64,000 nucleotides of DNA from NCBI GenBank assembly GCA_007713595.1, contig VMRY01000003.1:1-64000 (forward strand), given 5' to 3'. Both the position numbers and the translations under genes were made by a program. Each line of letters starts with the position of its first letter. Within the stretch, counting starts at the first letter, position 1. The stretch comes from Sedimenticola thiotaurini (GTDB lineage Bacteria > Pseudomonadota > Gammaproteobacteria > Chromatiales > Chromatiaceae). The notes under the pieces are model-generated. The model searched no databases and had not been told where the DNA came from. It saw only the letters and a program-made list of their open reading frames with translations. This document shows, in pieces, positions 8,042 through 18,780 of the stretch.

Positions 8042-9307
8042 ATGGCATTAATTACACTCGGCCTTAATCACAAGACAGCACCCCTTGATATTCGCGAGCG
8101 CCTGACTTTCGGCCCGGATATCATTGTGGCTGCCCTGCGCAGTCTGTCTGAAAAAGCCGGGGTAGATGAAGCCGTCATTCTCTCGACCTGCAATCGAACT
8201 GAACTTTACTGCTCACACACCCGATCAGGTCGGGAAGAGATCTGCGCCTGGCTAGGTGATTTTCATGGTCTGGAAGAGGAGACCATATCCCCTTTTCTCT
8301 ATAGCCATCATGATCAGGAGTGTGTGCGACACTTACTCAAGGTTGCCAGCGGCCTGGACTCCATGGTTCTCGGTGAACCGCAGATTCTCGGCCAAGTGAA
8401 GCAGGCATTTCAGACAGCGACTGATGCATCAACAACGGGAAAATTCCTTGGCAGACTCTTCCAACACACATTTTCCGTTGCCAAGCAGGTACGAACCGAT
8501 ACGGCCATTGGCCACAGCCCGGTTTCTGTTGCCTTTGCCGCAGTGAGCCTGGCTCGCCAGATCTTTAGTGATCTATCGCAGCAGACTGCACTGCTGATCG
8601 GCGCCGGTGAAACAATAGAACTGGCAGCCAGACACCTGCACCAGCACGGGATTGGCCGGATCATCGTCGCCAATCGTACACTTGAAAAGGCGCATAATCT
8701 CGCTAACCAGTTTGACGGTTATGCCATCAGCCTGACGGAGATTCCAACCCATCTCCCAGAGGCGGATATCGTTATCTCATCCACCGCCAGCCCTCTGCCT
8801 GTGGTGGGCAAAGGCACGGTTGAAAGTGCCTTGAAGAAGCGCAAGCATCAGCCCATTTTCATGGTCGACATTGCCGTGCCCAGAGACATCGAAGCAGAAG
8901 TGAGTGAGCTTAACGATGTCTACCTGTACACGGTGGATGATTTGCAGGAGGTAATTCAGGAGAACTTGCGCTCCCGCCAGGAGGCGGCAGAACAGGCGGT
9001 AGAAATTGTCGACCTGCATGTCGATGAGTTCATGGGCTGGCTGCGCTCCCTGGATGCAGTCGGCATGATCCAGGACTACAGGAAACAGGCAGAACAGATG
9101 CGCGACGAGGTACTCGAGCGCGCGCTAAAGCAGATGCAAGCAGGAAAATCGCCCGAGGAGAGTCTGCGTTTCCTCGCCCACACCCTGACCAACAAAATGC
9201 TGCATACACCCAGCACCCAGATACGCCAGGCTGGCTTCGAAGGCCAGTCAGATCTGCTGGACGCTGCAAACACCCTTTTTCAAATCAACGAAAACAACAC
9301 TAAATGA
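8042..9307 (+). CDS. hemA: Glutamyl-tRNA reductase
   Basis: First committed step of C5-pathway tetrapyrrole synthesis; it reduces glutamyl-tRNA(Glu) to glutamate-1-semialdehyde with NADPH. The start [20 protein letters not shown] is typical. The catalytic Cys lies in [11 protein letters not shown] (about residue 50), the NADPH fold begins at [13 protein letters not shown], and the C-terminal helix region mediates dimerisation. Length 421 is usual. Only a weak Shine-Dalgarno precedes the ATG. It overlaps prfA by ATGA, so translation is coupled in a hemA-prfA-prmC operon, as in E. coli. Confidence 0.97.
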   Translation: MALITLGLNHKTAPLDIRERLTFGPDIIVAALRSLSEKAGVDEAVILSTCNRTELYCSHTRSGREEICAWLGDFHGLEEETISPFLYSHHDQECVRHLLKVASGLDSMVLGEPQILGQVKQAFQTATDASTTGKFLGRLFQHTFSVAKQVRTDTAIGHSPVSVAFAAVSLARQIFSDLSQQTALLIGAGETIELAARHLHQHGIGRIIVANRTLEKAHNLANQFDGYAISLTEIPTHLPEADIVISSTASPLPVVGKGTVESALKKRKHQPIFMVDIAVPRDIEAEVSELNDVYLYTVDDLQEVIQENLRSRQEAAEQAVEIVDLHVDEFMGWLRSLDAVGMIQDYRKQAEQMRDEVLERALKQMQAGKSPEESLRFLAHTLTNKMLHTPSTQIRQAGFEGQSDLLDAANTLFQINENNTK

Positions 9308-10389
9308 AGGCATCCATACGCAGCAAGCTGGACCAGATTGCCGAACGTTTTGAAGAGATCACCGCCCTCCTTGCAGAGCCTGAAATCCAGAGCAACCAGA
9401 ACAAATTTCGCGAACTGGGCCAGGAATACGCCGTTCTTGAACCCGTAGTCGAGTGCTTTAATCGCTATCGCGCTTTAGAACAGGAAGTGGAAAGCGCCCG
9501 CGAGATGCTCAGTGACCCCGAGATGGCGGAGCTGGCAAAAGATGAGATGGCCGATGCCGAGGAGAGGCTGCAAGTGCTGGAGCCACAGCTCCAGCTGCTA
9601 CTGATCCCCCCTGACCCAAATGATAATCGCAACGTGTTTCTTGAAGTGCGCGCAGGTACCGGAGGCGCGGAGGCTGCCCTGTTCGCAGCTGATCTGTTGC
9701 GCATGTACCTGCGGCATGCCGAGCAGATGGGCTGGCAGACCGAGACCATCAGCCAAACACTGGGCGAACAAGGTGGCTACAAAGAGGTAGTAGTGCGCAT
9801 ATCCGGGCAGAACGTCTACTCGCGACTGAAATTCGAGTCCGGCACACACCGGGTGCAGCGGGTCCCAGAAACCGAGTCACAGGGGCGAGTCCACACCTCA
9901 GCCTGCACAGTAGCTATCCTGCCCGAGGCCGCTGAAGTAGATGATGTGGATATCAACACCAATGATCTGCGCATCGACACCTTTCGCGCCTCAGGTGCCG
10001 GTGGACAGCACGTCAACAAGACCGACTCCGCTGTTCGCATCACCCATCTGCCAACCGGGATGGTGGTCGAGTGCCAGGATGAGCGCTCACAACACAAAAA
10101 CAAGGCGCGCGCCCTCTCCCTGCTCCAGGCAAAACTGCTGTCAAGCATACAGCAGAAACAGGCCAGCGAACGGGCTGAAACACGAAAACTACAAGTGGGC
10201 AGTGGTGATCGCTCGGAACGCATTCGCACCTACAATTTTCCCCAGAATCGCCTGACCGATCACCGCATCAACCTCACCCTGTATAAGCTGGATGAGGTAA
10301 TGACCGGTGCAATCGATCAGATCGTTGACCCGCTGACACAGGAACATCAAGCCGAACAACTCACCTCGCTGGCTAATAGCGATAGCTAA
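9304..10389 (+). CDS. prfA: Peptide chain release factor 1
   Basis: Recognises UAA and UAG and triggers release of the finished peptide. The GGQ catalytic motif lies in [15 protein letters not shown] (about residue 233), and PrmC methylates its Gln. The stop-codon tripeptide Pro-x-Thr is seen as PET in [15 protein letters not shown]. coli RF1 has PAT, so the middle residue differs. Length 361 is normal. It overlaps hemA by 4 bases and is followed 26 bases later by prmC, its own modifying enzyme. Confidence 0.97.
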   Translation: MKASIRSKLDQIAERFEEITALLAEPEIQSNQNKFRELGQEYAVLEPVVECFNRYRALEQEVESAREMLSDPEMAELAKDEMADAEERLQVLEPQLQLLLIPPDPNDNRNVFLEVRAGTGGAEAALFAADLLRMYLRHAEQMGWQTETISQTLGEQGGYKEVVVRISGQNVYSRLKFESGTHRVQRVPETESQGRVHTSACTVAILPEAAEVDDVDINTNDLRIDTFRASGAGGQHVNKTDSAVRITHLPTGMVVECQDERSQHKNKARALSLLQAKLLSSIQQKQASERAETRKLQVGSGDRSERIRTYNFPQNRLTDHRINLTLYKLDEVMTGAIDQIVDPLTQEHQAEQLTSLANSDS

Positions 10390-10415
10390 TCAGAGTGCCA
10401 ATCTGAGGCGACATA

Positions 10416-11297
10416 ATGACCAAGGCACCCTGCACTATTGCCACCTCCCTCAGTCACGCCACTAAATCAACGGGCATCTCCCGATTAGAGGCCGAGATAC
10501 TATTGGCCCATGCGCTGAATAAAAACCGCAGCTATCTCTATGCATGGTCTGAACAGCTGCTATCGATAGAGCAGGAGCAGAGCTTTTTAGAGTACCTCCG
10601 ACGACATAATCAAGGGGAACCCCTAGCCTACATAACCGGCATCAAGGAGTTCTGGTCGCTAACACTGAAGGTTACGCCTGACACCCTTATCCCGCGACCA
10701 GAGACAGAATTAATGGTCGAGCGTGCACTGGAACTGACCCGGGAGATAATCCACCCCACAATTGCAGACCTGGGCACTGGAAGTGGTGCCATAGCCGCCG
10801 CACTGGCAAGCGAACTGCCGAACTGCTCCATTATGGCCACTGATTTTTCCGTTCAAACCCTCGCCGTGGCCCAATTTAATTTCAAAAAGCTGGGGTTGAA
10901 TAATATCCAGACCGGTATCGGTAGTTGGTTCAGAGCACTCCCAGCCGGAGAGGCCTTTGACTTAATCCTCAGCAACCCACCCTATGTCGCTGAGCATGAC
11001 CCGCATCTCTTGGAGGACGGGTTACCCTGGGAGCCTGCAGCAGCGCTTACCGCTGGGAAAGACGGCCTGGACGACATAAGACACCTGATCAAGAGTGCGC
11101 CTGATCACCTTGTTACAGAGGGTTGGCTACTGCTGGAACATGGATATGATCAGGGCCAGGCGGTTCGCCAGCTGTTTGCTGAGTCAGGTTATCGAGAAAT
11201 TACCACTCACATGGATCTGGAGCAGAGAGAACGATTGACCGAAGGTAGAAGACCAGTAGATGATGGGGCTGGTTCTACAAAGAATAATAACCGTTAA
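10416..11297 (+). CDS. prmC: Release factor glutamine methyltransferase
   Basis: Methylates the GGQ glutamine of RF1 and RF2 using S-adenosylmethionine. An N-terminal helical domain (about 1-85) with RLEAEILLAHAL is followed by a Rossmann methyltransferase domain. The SAM motif is DLGTGSGAIAAALA and the Gln-binding motif is LSNPPYVAEHDP. GAGG lies 8 bases before the ATG. At 293 residues it is slightly longer than E. coli PrmC (277), with a short extra C-terminal tail. It is the third gene of hemA-prfA-prmC. Confidence 0.96.
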   Translation: MTKAPCTIATSLSHATKSTGISRLEAEILLAHALNKNRSYLYAWSEQLLSIEQEQSFLEYLRRHNQGEPLAYITGIKEFWSLTLKVTPDTLIPRPETELMVERALELTREIIHPTIADLGTGSGAIAAALASELPNCSIMATDFSVQTLAVAQFNFKKLGLNNIQTGIGSWFRALPAGEAFDLILSNPPYVAEHDPHLLEDGLPWEPAAALTAGKDGLDDIRHLIKSAPDHLVTEGWLLLEHGYDQGQAVRQLFAESGYREITTHMDLEQRERLTEGRRPVDDGAGSTKNNNR

Positions 11298-11358
11298 ATT
11301 CGCATTGAAATATCCACAGATCTCTTGATAATTGCTGTATAGCGTTTAGGATCAAACT

Positions 11359-11766
11359 ATGGAATTAGAAGATAACGATCTCATCAAGCACCGGGAAATA
11401 GTTTTCACGGAGCTGCACCCTGATCCTCAGCAAGCCCATACAGCGGCAGGCCTGCTCGATGAGATCGAGGGGATTATTGAGGTCTTTGCCGAGAATCATC
11501 TTCAACTCAAGATACGCTATCACGTATTGAAAATTTCGCTTGAGCAGATTGAGAATGCCCTCACAGAGAGTGGATTCCACCTGAGCAGCAAGCTGATTTA
11601 CAAGATTTCACGCGCCCTTTATTACTACACGGAAGAGATTGAGCGCGCCAATAATGGGTGCGAAGAAGATCACAACAGTACAAGAAAAATCTTCATCAAT
11701 CGCTATGAACATCGAACCCACGGCTGTTCAGACACGCGGCCAGAGCACTGGCGTAAATATCTGTAG
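11359..11766 (+). CDS. Small conserved-looking protein with HMA-like ferredoxin-fold pattern
   Basis: I do not recognise a named family. The 135 residues begin MELEDNDLIKHREIVF. The segment GLLDEIEGIIEVFAENHLQL, then a short strand, a helix (LEQIENAL) and ESGFHL, follows the beta-alpha-beta-beta-alpha-beta pattern of heavy-metal-associated domains. It lacks the CxxC metal motif. The C-terminus is polar, with one Cys in NNGCEED and another in HGCSD. AGGA precedes the ATG at 11359 by 8 bases. It lies between prmC and moeB, probably in the same transcript. Coding is supported by the clean Shine-Dalgarno, the spacing and the amphipathic pattern. Confidence 0.65.
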   Translation: MELEDNDLIKHREIVFTELHPDPQQAHTAAGLLDEIEGIIEVFAENHLQLKIRYHVLKISLEQIENALTESGFHLSSKLIYKISRALYYYTEEIERANNGCEEDHNSTRKIFINRYEHRTHGCSDTRPEHWRKYL

Positions 11767-11859
11767 CAGGATCCTACAGCGGATACTCCCTTTCAGGGAT
11801 CCCTTTGGCAGGAGATGTCGAAGCGGTCATGCCTGAGCTGAGAAGACAAACCTGCATCT

Positions 11860-12603
11860 ATGAATGACGATCAATTACTCCGCTATAGCAGACAGATCAT
11901 GCTCCCCTCCATTGGCATTGAGGGACAGGAAAAGCTCCTTAAGTCGCGGGTACTTATTGTTGGACTGGGTGGCTTGGGGTCACCTGTGGCCATGTACTTG
12001 GCGGCGGCTGGGGTTGGTGAGCTTGTGCTGGTCGATTTTGACCGGGTTGATATTACCAACCTACAACGGCAGATAATCCATACCACAGGCTCGGTCGGGC
12101 AGCTTAAGGTTGATTCTGCACGACAATCGCTGCGAGCCATCAACCCGGATTGTCGCATTGAAACCGTCTCCTCGCGGCTTGAAGGGGCCGATTTGGAGCG
12201 AGAGATCAAGCGGGCCGACCTGGTAATTGATGGCACCGACAACTTCACCACCCGATTCGCTATCAATGATGCCTGTGTCCTGCATCAAAAACCGCTAGTG
12301 TCCGGTGCTGCTATTCGCATGGAGGGTCAGGTATCGGTTTTTACCGGCAAGCCTGATCAGCCCTGCTATCGGTGCCTTTATGGCAGTGCGGCTGAACTTG
12401 ATGAGACCTGCTCATCTAACGGCGTATTGGCCCCACTGGTCGGCATCATAGGCAGTGTACAGGCGGTCGAAGCAATCAAACTATTGACTCATTCCGGCAC
12501 CCCCCTGATAGGCAGACTCCTTGTACTTGATGCACTGGAGATGGAGTGGCGAACCCTTAAACTGAAAAAAGATCCCGCTTGCAAGACATGCGGCCAACAC
12601 TAG
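11860..12603 (+). CDS. moeB: MoeB/ThiF/HesA-family sulfur-carrier adenylyltransferase
   Basis: E1-like enzyme that adenylates the C-terminal Gly of a small sulfur carrier (MoaD for molybdopterin, ThiS for thiamine). The nucleotide loop is IVGLGGLGSPVAMYL and the Arg finger region is TNLQRQI. Two zinc CxxC pairs are CYRC and CKTC, and the conserved Cys is in DETCSSNGVL. Length 247 matches MoeB (249). MoeB and ThiF cannot be fully separated by eye; the position after hemA-prfA-prmC favours MoeB. It lies 6 bases before the next gene and so is likely co-transcribed. Confidence 0.88.
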   Translation: MNDDQLLRYSRQIMLPSIGIEGQEKLLKSRVLIVGLGGLGSPVAMYLAAAGVGELVLVDFDRVDITNLQRQIIHTTGSVGQLKVDSARQSLRAINPDCRIETVSSRLEGADLEREIKRADLVIDGTDNFTTRFAINDACVLHQKPLVSGAAIRMEGQVSVFTGKPDQPCYRCLYGSAAELDETCSSNGVLAPLVGIIGSVQAVEAIKLLTHSGTPLIGRLLVLDALEMEWRTLKLKKDPACKTCGQH

Positions 12604-12609
12604 AGACTT

Positions 12610-13221
12610 ATGACAACACCTAGCATCTCAGCGGAAAAAGCGCGCTATCTCAACACCCTTCGCCAGGACATCGAGTTCAGCGAATCCCTCAAAGGAGAGC
12701 TCCTTCGCTTTCGCACCACATGGGGACTCTTCTCGCCAAAGGCCATTGATGAGGGAAGTCGTCTCTTGCTGGATTATATGGATGTCAGTGATAGTGATGA
12801 CACACTGGATCTGGGATGCGGCTATGGACCACTGGGACTCACGCTCGCCCGCCTGGCACCTAACGGCACCAGCGTTCTGGTGGACAAGGATTTTGTGGCG
12901 ATTGAATACAGCCGTAAAAATGCAGAGTTAAACGCCATCAGCAATACCGAAATCTTTCTCAGTAATGGATTTTCTGAAATTGGGGAGAGACGCTTCGATC
13001 TCATTGTTTCCAACTTGCCTGCAAAAACCGGCAAAGAGCTCTACTATCTCTATTTCTATGACGCCCTAGTCCGCATGAAACCGGGTGCCCGCTTCTATGT
13101 AGTCACAATCACCGGGCTACGGAAATTTGTCCAGAAGGCATTTATTGAGGTTTTTGGAAACTACGAAAAGCTAAAACAGGGTAAGACCTATACCGTTGCA
13201 ATGGCTACACTGGAAGAGTAG
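12610..13221 (+). CDS. RsmC/MTS-like class I methyltransferase
   Basis: A 203-residue SAM-dependent methyltransferase of the small-domain MTS type (RsmC/RlmG related). RTTWGLFSPKAIDEGSRLLL resembles the N-terminal lead-in of that group. The SAM motif is LDLGCGYGPLGLTLA and the acidic turn is LVDKDFVAIEY. The active-site motif, usually NPP-x, reads SNLPAKTGKE, so the exact substrate may differ from N2-guanine in rRNA. Only the catalytic half is present; E. coli RsmC has an additional N-terminal domain. It follows moeB closely. The target is unknown; rRNA or another nucleic acid is the best guess. Confidence 0.8.
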   Translation: MTTPSISAEKARYLNTLRQDIEFSESLKGELLRFRTTWGLFSPKAIDEGSRLLLDYMDVSDSDDTLDLGCGYGPLGLTLARLAPNGTSVLVDKDFVAIEYSRKNAELNAISNTEIFLSNGFSEIGERRFDLIVSNLPAKTGKELYYLYFYDALVRMKPGARFYVVTITGLRKFVQKAFIEVFGNYEKLKQGKTYTVAMATLEE

Positions 13222-13392
13222 GGGTAATCTGCCGCCCCAGCTAAACCGACCCAAGGAGAACATGAAGTTTGGGCATTAAGAGAACATGCCTTATAATCCT
13301 TAATGCCTATTAAAGGCCGTTCGGGGGGACGCTGAAACGCTTTTATGCGCTTACCGCAAGCATCAAAGGGCTGCCAGACCGCTAACAAGGAC

Positions 13393-14028
13393 ATGTCACA
13401 AATCACTATGACTCAACACAAGATCCTGGTTGCTGATGACGACATATTCACCCTCACCAGCATCACAAACGGCCTCAACCAGGCCGGTTACGAAGCGATA
13501 TCCGCCCCCGATGGTGAAACCGCCGTACAGCTTGGACTTCAGGACCAACCCGATCTTGCCATTCTGGATATCCGCATGCCAGGAATGAGCGGCATAGAAG
13601 CTGCCCGGAAACTCCGCCTTCATGGCCAGATCGACTCCCTCTTCCTCAGTGCCTATAGTGATAGAGACGTAGTAGAGCTGGCGACCCAGGAGGGCGCTCT
13701 CGGCTATCTGGTAAAACCCATTAATATCCAGCAATTAATCCCTGCCATTGAAGCCGCCCTGAAACGCTCTGCTGAACTTCATACCTTGCAGCAAAAAGAG
13801 GTCGACCTGACAGATGCGATTAACCGAAACCGCGAGATCAGCGTTGCTGTCGGCATCTATATGGAGCGCTTTTCGGCTGATGAACAGAGTGCTTTCGACG
13901 CACTGAGAAACTACGCCCGGTTCGAACAGATGAAACTCGCTGTTCTGGCTAGGGAACTGGTCGGCAACTCAAAACAGCGTAACAAACTGTTTGAAGCCAT
14001 CCATGAGCACCATAATAAAGCTCAGTAG
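13393..14028 (+). CDS. Response regulator with ANTAR RNA-binding output domain
   Basis: A receiver domain (about 8-125) with the acidic pocket ADDD, phospho-acceptor Asp in LAILDIRMPG, Ser in LFLSAYSD and Lys in LVKPI is followed by an ANTAR domain (about 150-205, AVGIYMERFSADEQSAFDAL). ANTAR proteins of the AmiR/NasR type act as antiterminators by binding paired hexaloop RNA hairpins when phosphorylated. The start is uncertain: ATG at 13393 (AAGGA too close), ATG at 13408 (AAGGA too far) or the first codon at 13345. No histidine kinase is adjacent. It is monocistronic, with a 170-bp leader and a terminator just after. Confidence 0.85.
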   Translation: MSQITMTQHKILVADDDIFTLTSITNGLNQAGYEAISAPDGETAVQLGLQDQPDLAILDIRMPGMSGIEAARKLRLHGQIDSLFLSAYSDRDVVELATQEGALGYLVKPINIQQLIPAIEAALKRSAELHTLQQKEVDLTDAINRNREISVAVGIYMERFSADEQSAFDALRNYARFEQMKLAVLARELVGNSKQRNKLFEAIHEHHNKAQ

Positions 14029-14049
14029 CTGAGCTGAAGAGTAAGCATC

Positions 14050-14082
14050 AAAAAAAACACCGGGACAATGCCCGGTATTTTT
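14050..14082. terminator. Bidirectional terminator between ANTAR regulator and gatB
   Basis: ACCGGG (14059-14064), the six-base loop ACAATG and CCCGGT (14071-14076) are followed by ATTTTT and preceded by eight A residues. It can terminate the convergent ANTAR gene and gatCAB. Confidence 0.88.
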
Positions 14083-14104
14083 AACGTCTCTATTTACCTA
14101 AGCC

Positions 14105-15541
14105 CTAGAGTTTTTTCAGCAACAGTTCATTGACCTGTTGAGGATTTGCCTTACCTTTGGATTGCTTCATCACCTGACCAACAAAGAAACCCAGCATCTT
14201 GGGTCGCTTCTTCTCATCGGCACTTCGATAGTTCGCCACCTGTTCGGGATTTGCCTCCAGAACGCCATCCACAACGGCTTCGATAGCCCCCGTATCGGTG
14301 ATCTGCTTAAGCCCTTTAGCCTCGATGATCTGATCAGCCTCACCCTCGCCAGCCCACATCGCTTCAAATACCTGCTTGGCTATCTTTCCAGAGATGGTCT
14401 TATCGACAATACGCAACAACATACCGCCCAGTGTTTCGGCACTCAACGGGCTCTCGCTCAGATCCAGGCCGGCCTTATTTAATGAACCAGATAGCTCCCC
14501 CATCACCCAGTTCGCTGCCAGCTTTGCATCACCAGCAACCTTGGCAACCTGCTCAAAGTATTCCGCCAGATCCTTACTGGCAGTCAATACGGCCGCATCA
14601 TACTCACTCAGGCCATAGACCTCTGCGAATCTCAATCGCTTTGCATCCGGCAACTCCGGCATCGCGGAACGGATTGTTTCAATAAGATCCGCATCCAGTT
14701 CAACCGGCAGTAGATCGGGGTCAGGAAAATAGCGGTAATCATTCGCCTCCTCCTTGGAACGCATAGAGCGGGTTTCATCCTTGTCTGCATCATACAGACG
14801 AGTCTCCTGGACTACTGCGCCACCTGCTTCAATCAGATCGATCTGACGTTCCACCTCGATATTGATGGCACGCTCCAGGAAACGAAAGGAGTTGAGGTTT
14901 TTCAGTTCAGCGCGGGTTCCCAGTGGCCCACCAAGCGGGCGTACCGAGACGTTGGCATCGCAGCGGAATGAACCCTCCTGCATATTGCCATCGCAAATCC
15001 CCAGGTACTGCACAATCTGATGAATTTTTTTGGCATAGGCGACCGCCTCCTTGGCTGACCGCATATCCGGTTCCGATACAATCTCCAGTAACGGGGTACC
15101 TGCCCGGTTAAGGTCAACACCGGTCATGCCATGAAAATCCTCATGCAGCGATTTCCCCGCGTCCTCTTCAAGATGCGCCCGGGTCACTCCTACAGGCTTA
15201 CAAAAACCATCATCCAATTCGATATCCACCTCGCCTTTACCAACGATAGGTAACTCAAACTGGCTGATCTGGTAGCCCTTTGGCAGATCGGGATAAAAAT
15301 AGTTTTTACGTGCAAATACAGAGCGCTGACCAATCTCCGCATCAATGGCCACACCAAAGGTCACGGCCATACGAACGGCCTCTTTGTTCAGTACCGGCAA
15401 GACACCTGGCATACCCAAGTCCACATTACAGGCCTGTGTATTCGGCGCAGCCCCAAACGCAGTAGAGGCCCCGGAAAATATCTTCGACTTGGTGGCCAAC
15501 TGGGCATGGATCTCAAGCCCGATTACTGTTTCCCATTGCAT
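14105..15541 (-). CDS. gatB: Aspartyl/glutamyl-tRNA amidotransferase subunit B
   Basis: The tRNA-binding and kinase subunit of GatCAB, which converts misacylated Glu-tRNA(Gln) and/or Asp-tRNA(Asn) to the correct amide form. The N-terminal [20 protein letters not shown] is diagnostic, and [14 protein letters not shown] and [17 protein letters not shown] are further family segments. A C-terminal YqeY-like tail domain is present. The 478 residues match the family. It is the last gene of gatC-gatA-gatB, 25 bases after gatA. Since a tRNA-Gln is present, GatCAB may serve Gln, Asn or both; whether glnS exists cannot be seen here. Confidence 0.97.
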   Translation of the reverse strand: MQWETVIGLEIHAQLATKSKIFSGASTAFGAAPNTQACNVDLGMPGVLPVLNKEAVRMAVTFGVAIDAEIGQRSVFARKNYFYPDLPKGYQISQFELPIVGKGEVDIELDDGFCKPVGVTRAHLEEDAGKSLHEDFHGMTGVDLNRAGTPLLEIVSEPDMRSAKEAVAYAKKIHQIVQYLGICDGNMQEGSFRCDANVSVRPLGGPLGTRAELKNLNSFRFLERAINIEVERQIDLIEAGGAVVQETRLYDADKDETRSMRSKEEANDYRYFPDPDLLPVELDADLIETIRSAMPELPDAKRLRFAEVYGLSEYDAAVLTASKDLAEYFEQVAKVAGDAKLAANWVMGELSGSLNKAGLDLSESPLSAETLGGMLLRIVDKTISGKIAKQVFEAMWAGEGEADQIIEAKGLKQITDTGAIEAVVDGVLEANPEQVANYRSADEKKRPKMLGFFVGQVMKQSKGKANPQQVNELLLKKL

Positions 15542-15566
15542 AAGTTGTCTCTACATTCCCAATCTA

Positions 15567-17021
15567 TTATTCAAAACCGGCAGGCGTTGCGCTGTGCCAA
15601 TCGGTCTCCTGCTGCAGGCGATGCGCCACATTCAGCAGTTTCGCCTCTTCAAAATAGTTGCCAATCAGTTGCAGCCCTACCGGCATTCCTCCCACCGGCT
15701 TAACCGGTATTGACATTCCAGGCAGCCCGGCCAGATTGACCGCGATGGTGTAGATATCGGAGAGATACATGGTGACCGGGTCATCTGACTTCTCTCCAAT
15801 ACCGAAAGCTGTCGATGGCGCGGTCGGCCCCATGATTACATCAACTTTTTTGAATGCCTCACGGAAATCGTCGGAAATCAGATGGCGTATCTTCTGTGCC
15901 TTGAGATAGTATGCATCATAATAGCCAGCCGAGAGGGCGTAGGTGCCAATCATAATGCGCCGCTTCACCTCAGGACCAAATCCCTCGCCACGAGAGCGTT
16001 TGTAGAGATCCTCCAGATCCTTCGGATCACTGCAGCGGTAACCGTAGCGCACACCATCAAAACGGGACAGGTTAGAAGAACACTCAGCTGGTGCCACCAC
16101 GTAATAGGTGGGCACACCCAGCTGGGTATTAGGCAGACTGATCTCAACCAACTCAGCACCCATCCGGGTATATTCAGCCAGGGCAAGCTGGATAGATGCC
16201 TCGATATCCGCATCTAGCCCACCACCCAGGTACTCTTTTGGCACGCCTATGCGCAATCCCGAGAGATCATTTCCCAGACCAGCCATGTAATCCGGAACGG
16301 GCTGATCCGCACTGGTGGAGTCACGCGGATCAAAACCCGCCATCACCTGTAACATCGCCGCAGCGTCTTCAGCCGTTCTGGTCATGGGGCCTCCTTGATC
16401 CAGAGACGATGCGAAGGCGATCATGCCATAGCGCGATACTCGGCCATAGGTCGGCTTCAATCCAGTGATGCCACAGAATGCAGCCGGCTGCCGAATTGAG
16501 CCACCCGTATCCGTTCCTGTAGCCGCCACACAGAGCCCCGCAGCCACCGCCGAGGCCGAACCGCCTGACGATCCGCCGGGAACGGCTTCAAGTTTCCAGG
16601 GATTGTGGACCGGTCCGTAGTAACTGTTTTCATTGGATGACCCCATGGCAAATTCGTCCATATTGGTCTTTCCCAGCATCACCGCGCCAGACTGGTTGAA
16701 CAGCGAAACAACATGGGCATCATAAGGCGCAATAAAATTATCCAACATCTTCGAACCACAGCTGGTTTTCACCCCCTCTGTGCAGAAGATATCCTTGTGG
16801 GCTATCGGGATACCCAGCAAAGGCTCCGCCTCACCGGCCCTTATACGGCGGTCAGCTATTTCCGCCGACTGCAATGCAGACTCCTCACAGACGGTTATAT
16901 AGCTGTTCAGCTCGTTATTGAATTTGGACACCCTGTCCAGATAGGAGCGTGTCAGCTCAACACTGGTAAAATCACCCACACGCAAACCCAGCGCCAACTC
17001 AGAAATCGTTTTGTTATGCAT
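15567..17021 (-). CDS. gatA: Aspartyl/glutamyl-tRNA amidotransferase subunit A
   Basis: The glutaminase subunit of GatCAB; it releases ammonia from glutamine for transamidation. It belongs to the amidase-signature family. The catalytic Lys is in IAHKDIF (about residue 75), and the Ser pair is in [10 protein letters not shown] and [12 protein letters not shown]. Length 484 is normal. The gene lies 57 bases after gatC and precedes gatB. The ATG at 17021 has only a weak Shine-Dalgarno, but it matches the usual N-terminus ([13 protein letters not shown]). Confidence 0.97.
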   Translation of the reverse strand: MHNKTISELALGLRVGDFTSVELTRSYLDRVSKFNNELNSYITVCEESALQSAEIADRRIRAGEAEPLLGIPIAHKDIFCTEGVKTSCGSKMLDNFIAPYDAHVVSLFNQSGAVMLGKTNMDEFAMGSSNENSYYGPVHNPWKLEAVPGGSSGGSASAVAAGLCVAATGTDTGGSIRQPAAFCGITGLKPTYGRVSRYGMIAFASSLDQGGPMTRTAEDAAAMLQVMAGFDPRDSTSADQPVPDYMAGLGNDLSGLRIGVPKEYLGGGLDADIEASIQLALAEYTRMGAELVEISLPNTQLGVPTYYVVAPAECSSNLSRFDGVRYGYRCSDPKDLEDLYKRSRGEGFGPEVKRRIMIGTYALSAGYYDAYYLKAQKIRHLISDDFREAFKKVDVIMGPTAPSTAFGIGEKSDDPVTMYLSDIYTIAVNLAGLPGMSIPVKPVGGMPVGLQLIGNYFEEAKLLNVAHRLQQETDWHSATPAGFE

Positions 17022-17078
17022 TCCATCTATCCATCAAAAACTTAGGCAAAGTCGAATATTCGCGCTTCAGCTGGCTCA

Positions 17079-17366
17079 TCACTCAATTACCCGGGGAACC
17101 AGATAGAGCCCCTCATCGGTCAGTGGCGCGAGCGATTGGAACAGGTTTCGCTGATCCTGCTCTGTCGCTTCGTCCTCACGCAATCGCTGGGTCATGTGAA
17201 GCGGATGCGCCATCGGCTCAACGCCTTCGGTATCAGCCGTCTCCATCTGTTCGACCAGATTCAAAATATTCGACAGATCAGAGGTAACCGCTTCCAACTC
17301 ATCATCACTCACAGCCAGACGGGCCAAATGAGCTATCTTCTCAACATCTGATCTTTCCAAAGACAT
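17079..17366 (-). CDS. gatC: Aspartyl/glutamyl-tRNA amidotransferase subunit C
   Basis: A small subunit (95 residues) that wraps around GatA and GatB and stabilises the complex. [17 protein letters not shown] at the N-terminus and the end YLVPRVIE (usually VP-x-VIE) are diagnostic. GAGGA lies about 6 bases before the ATG at 17366. It is the first gene of the gatCAB operon, divergent from mreB. Confidence 0.97.
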   Translation of the reverse strand: MSLERSDVEKIAHLARLAVSDDELEAVTSDLSNILNLVEQMETADTEGVEPMAHPLHMTQRLREDEATEQDQRNLFQSLAPLTDEGLYLVPRVIE

Positions 17367-18735
<1,369 letters not shown>

Positions 18736-18780
18736 TTGCCGCCAGGCGCAGATCAAGAATAGAAAAGAGGCTGATCCCCC

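Noticed and set aside
9304-10389. RF1 tripeptide PET instead of PAT as a sign of altered stop-codon recognition
   Set aside because: The defining residues Pro-x-Thr are kept and the surrounding sequence is standard. Genes here end in TAA, TAG and TGA as usual, so a changed code is not supported.
11761-11804. Small overlapping hairpins (CTGTAG/CTACAG and AGGGATCCCT) before moeB as a riboswitch
   Set aside because: They are short, with no conserved riboswitch core such as that of the molybdenum cofactor element; probably chance or a weak terminator.
14059-14076. Hexaloop hairpin after the ANTAR gene as an ANTAR RNA target
   Set aside because: The loop ACAATG has A at position 1 but not G at position 4, there is no second hairpin, and the stem is followed by a T run on both strands, so it is a plain terminator.
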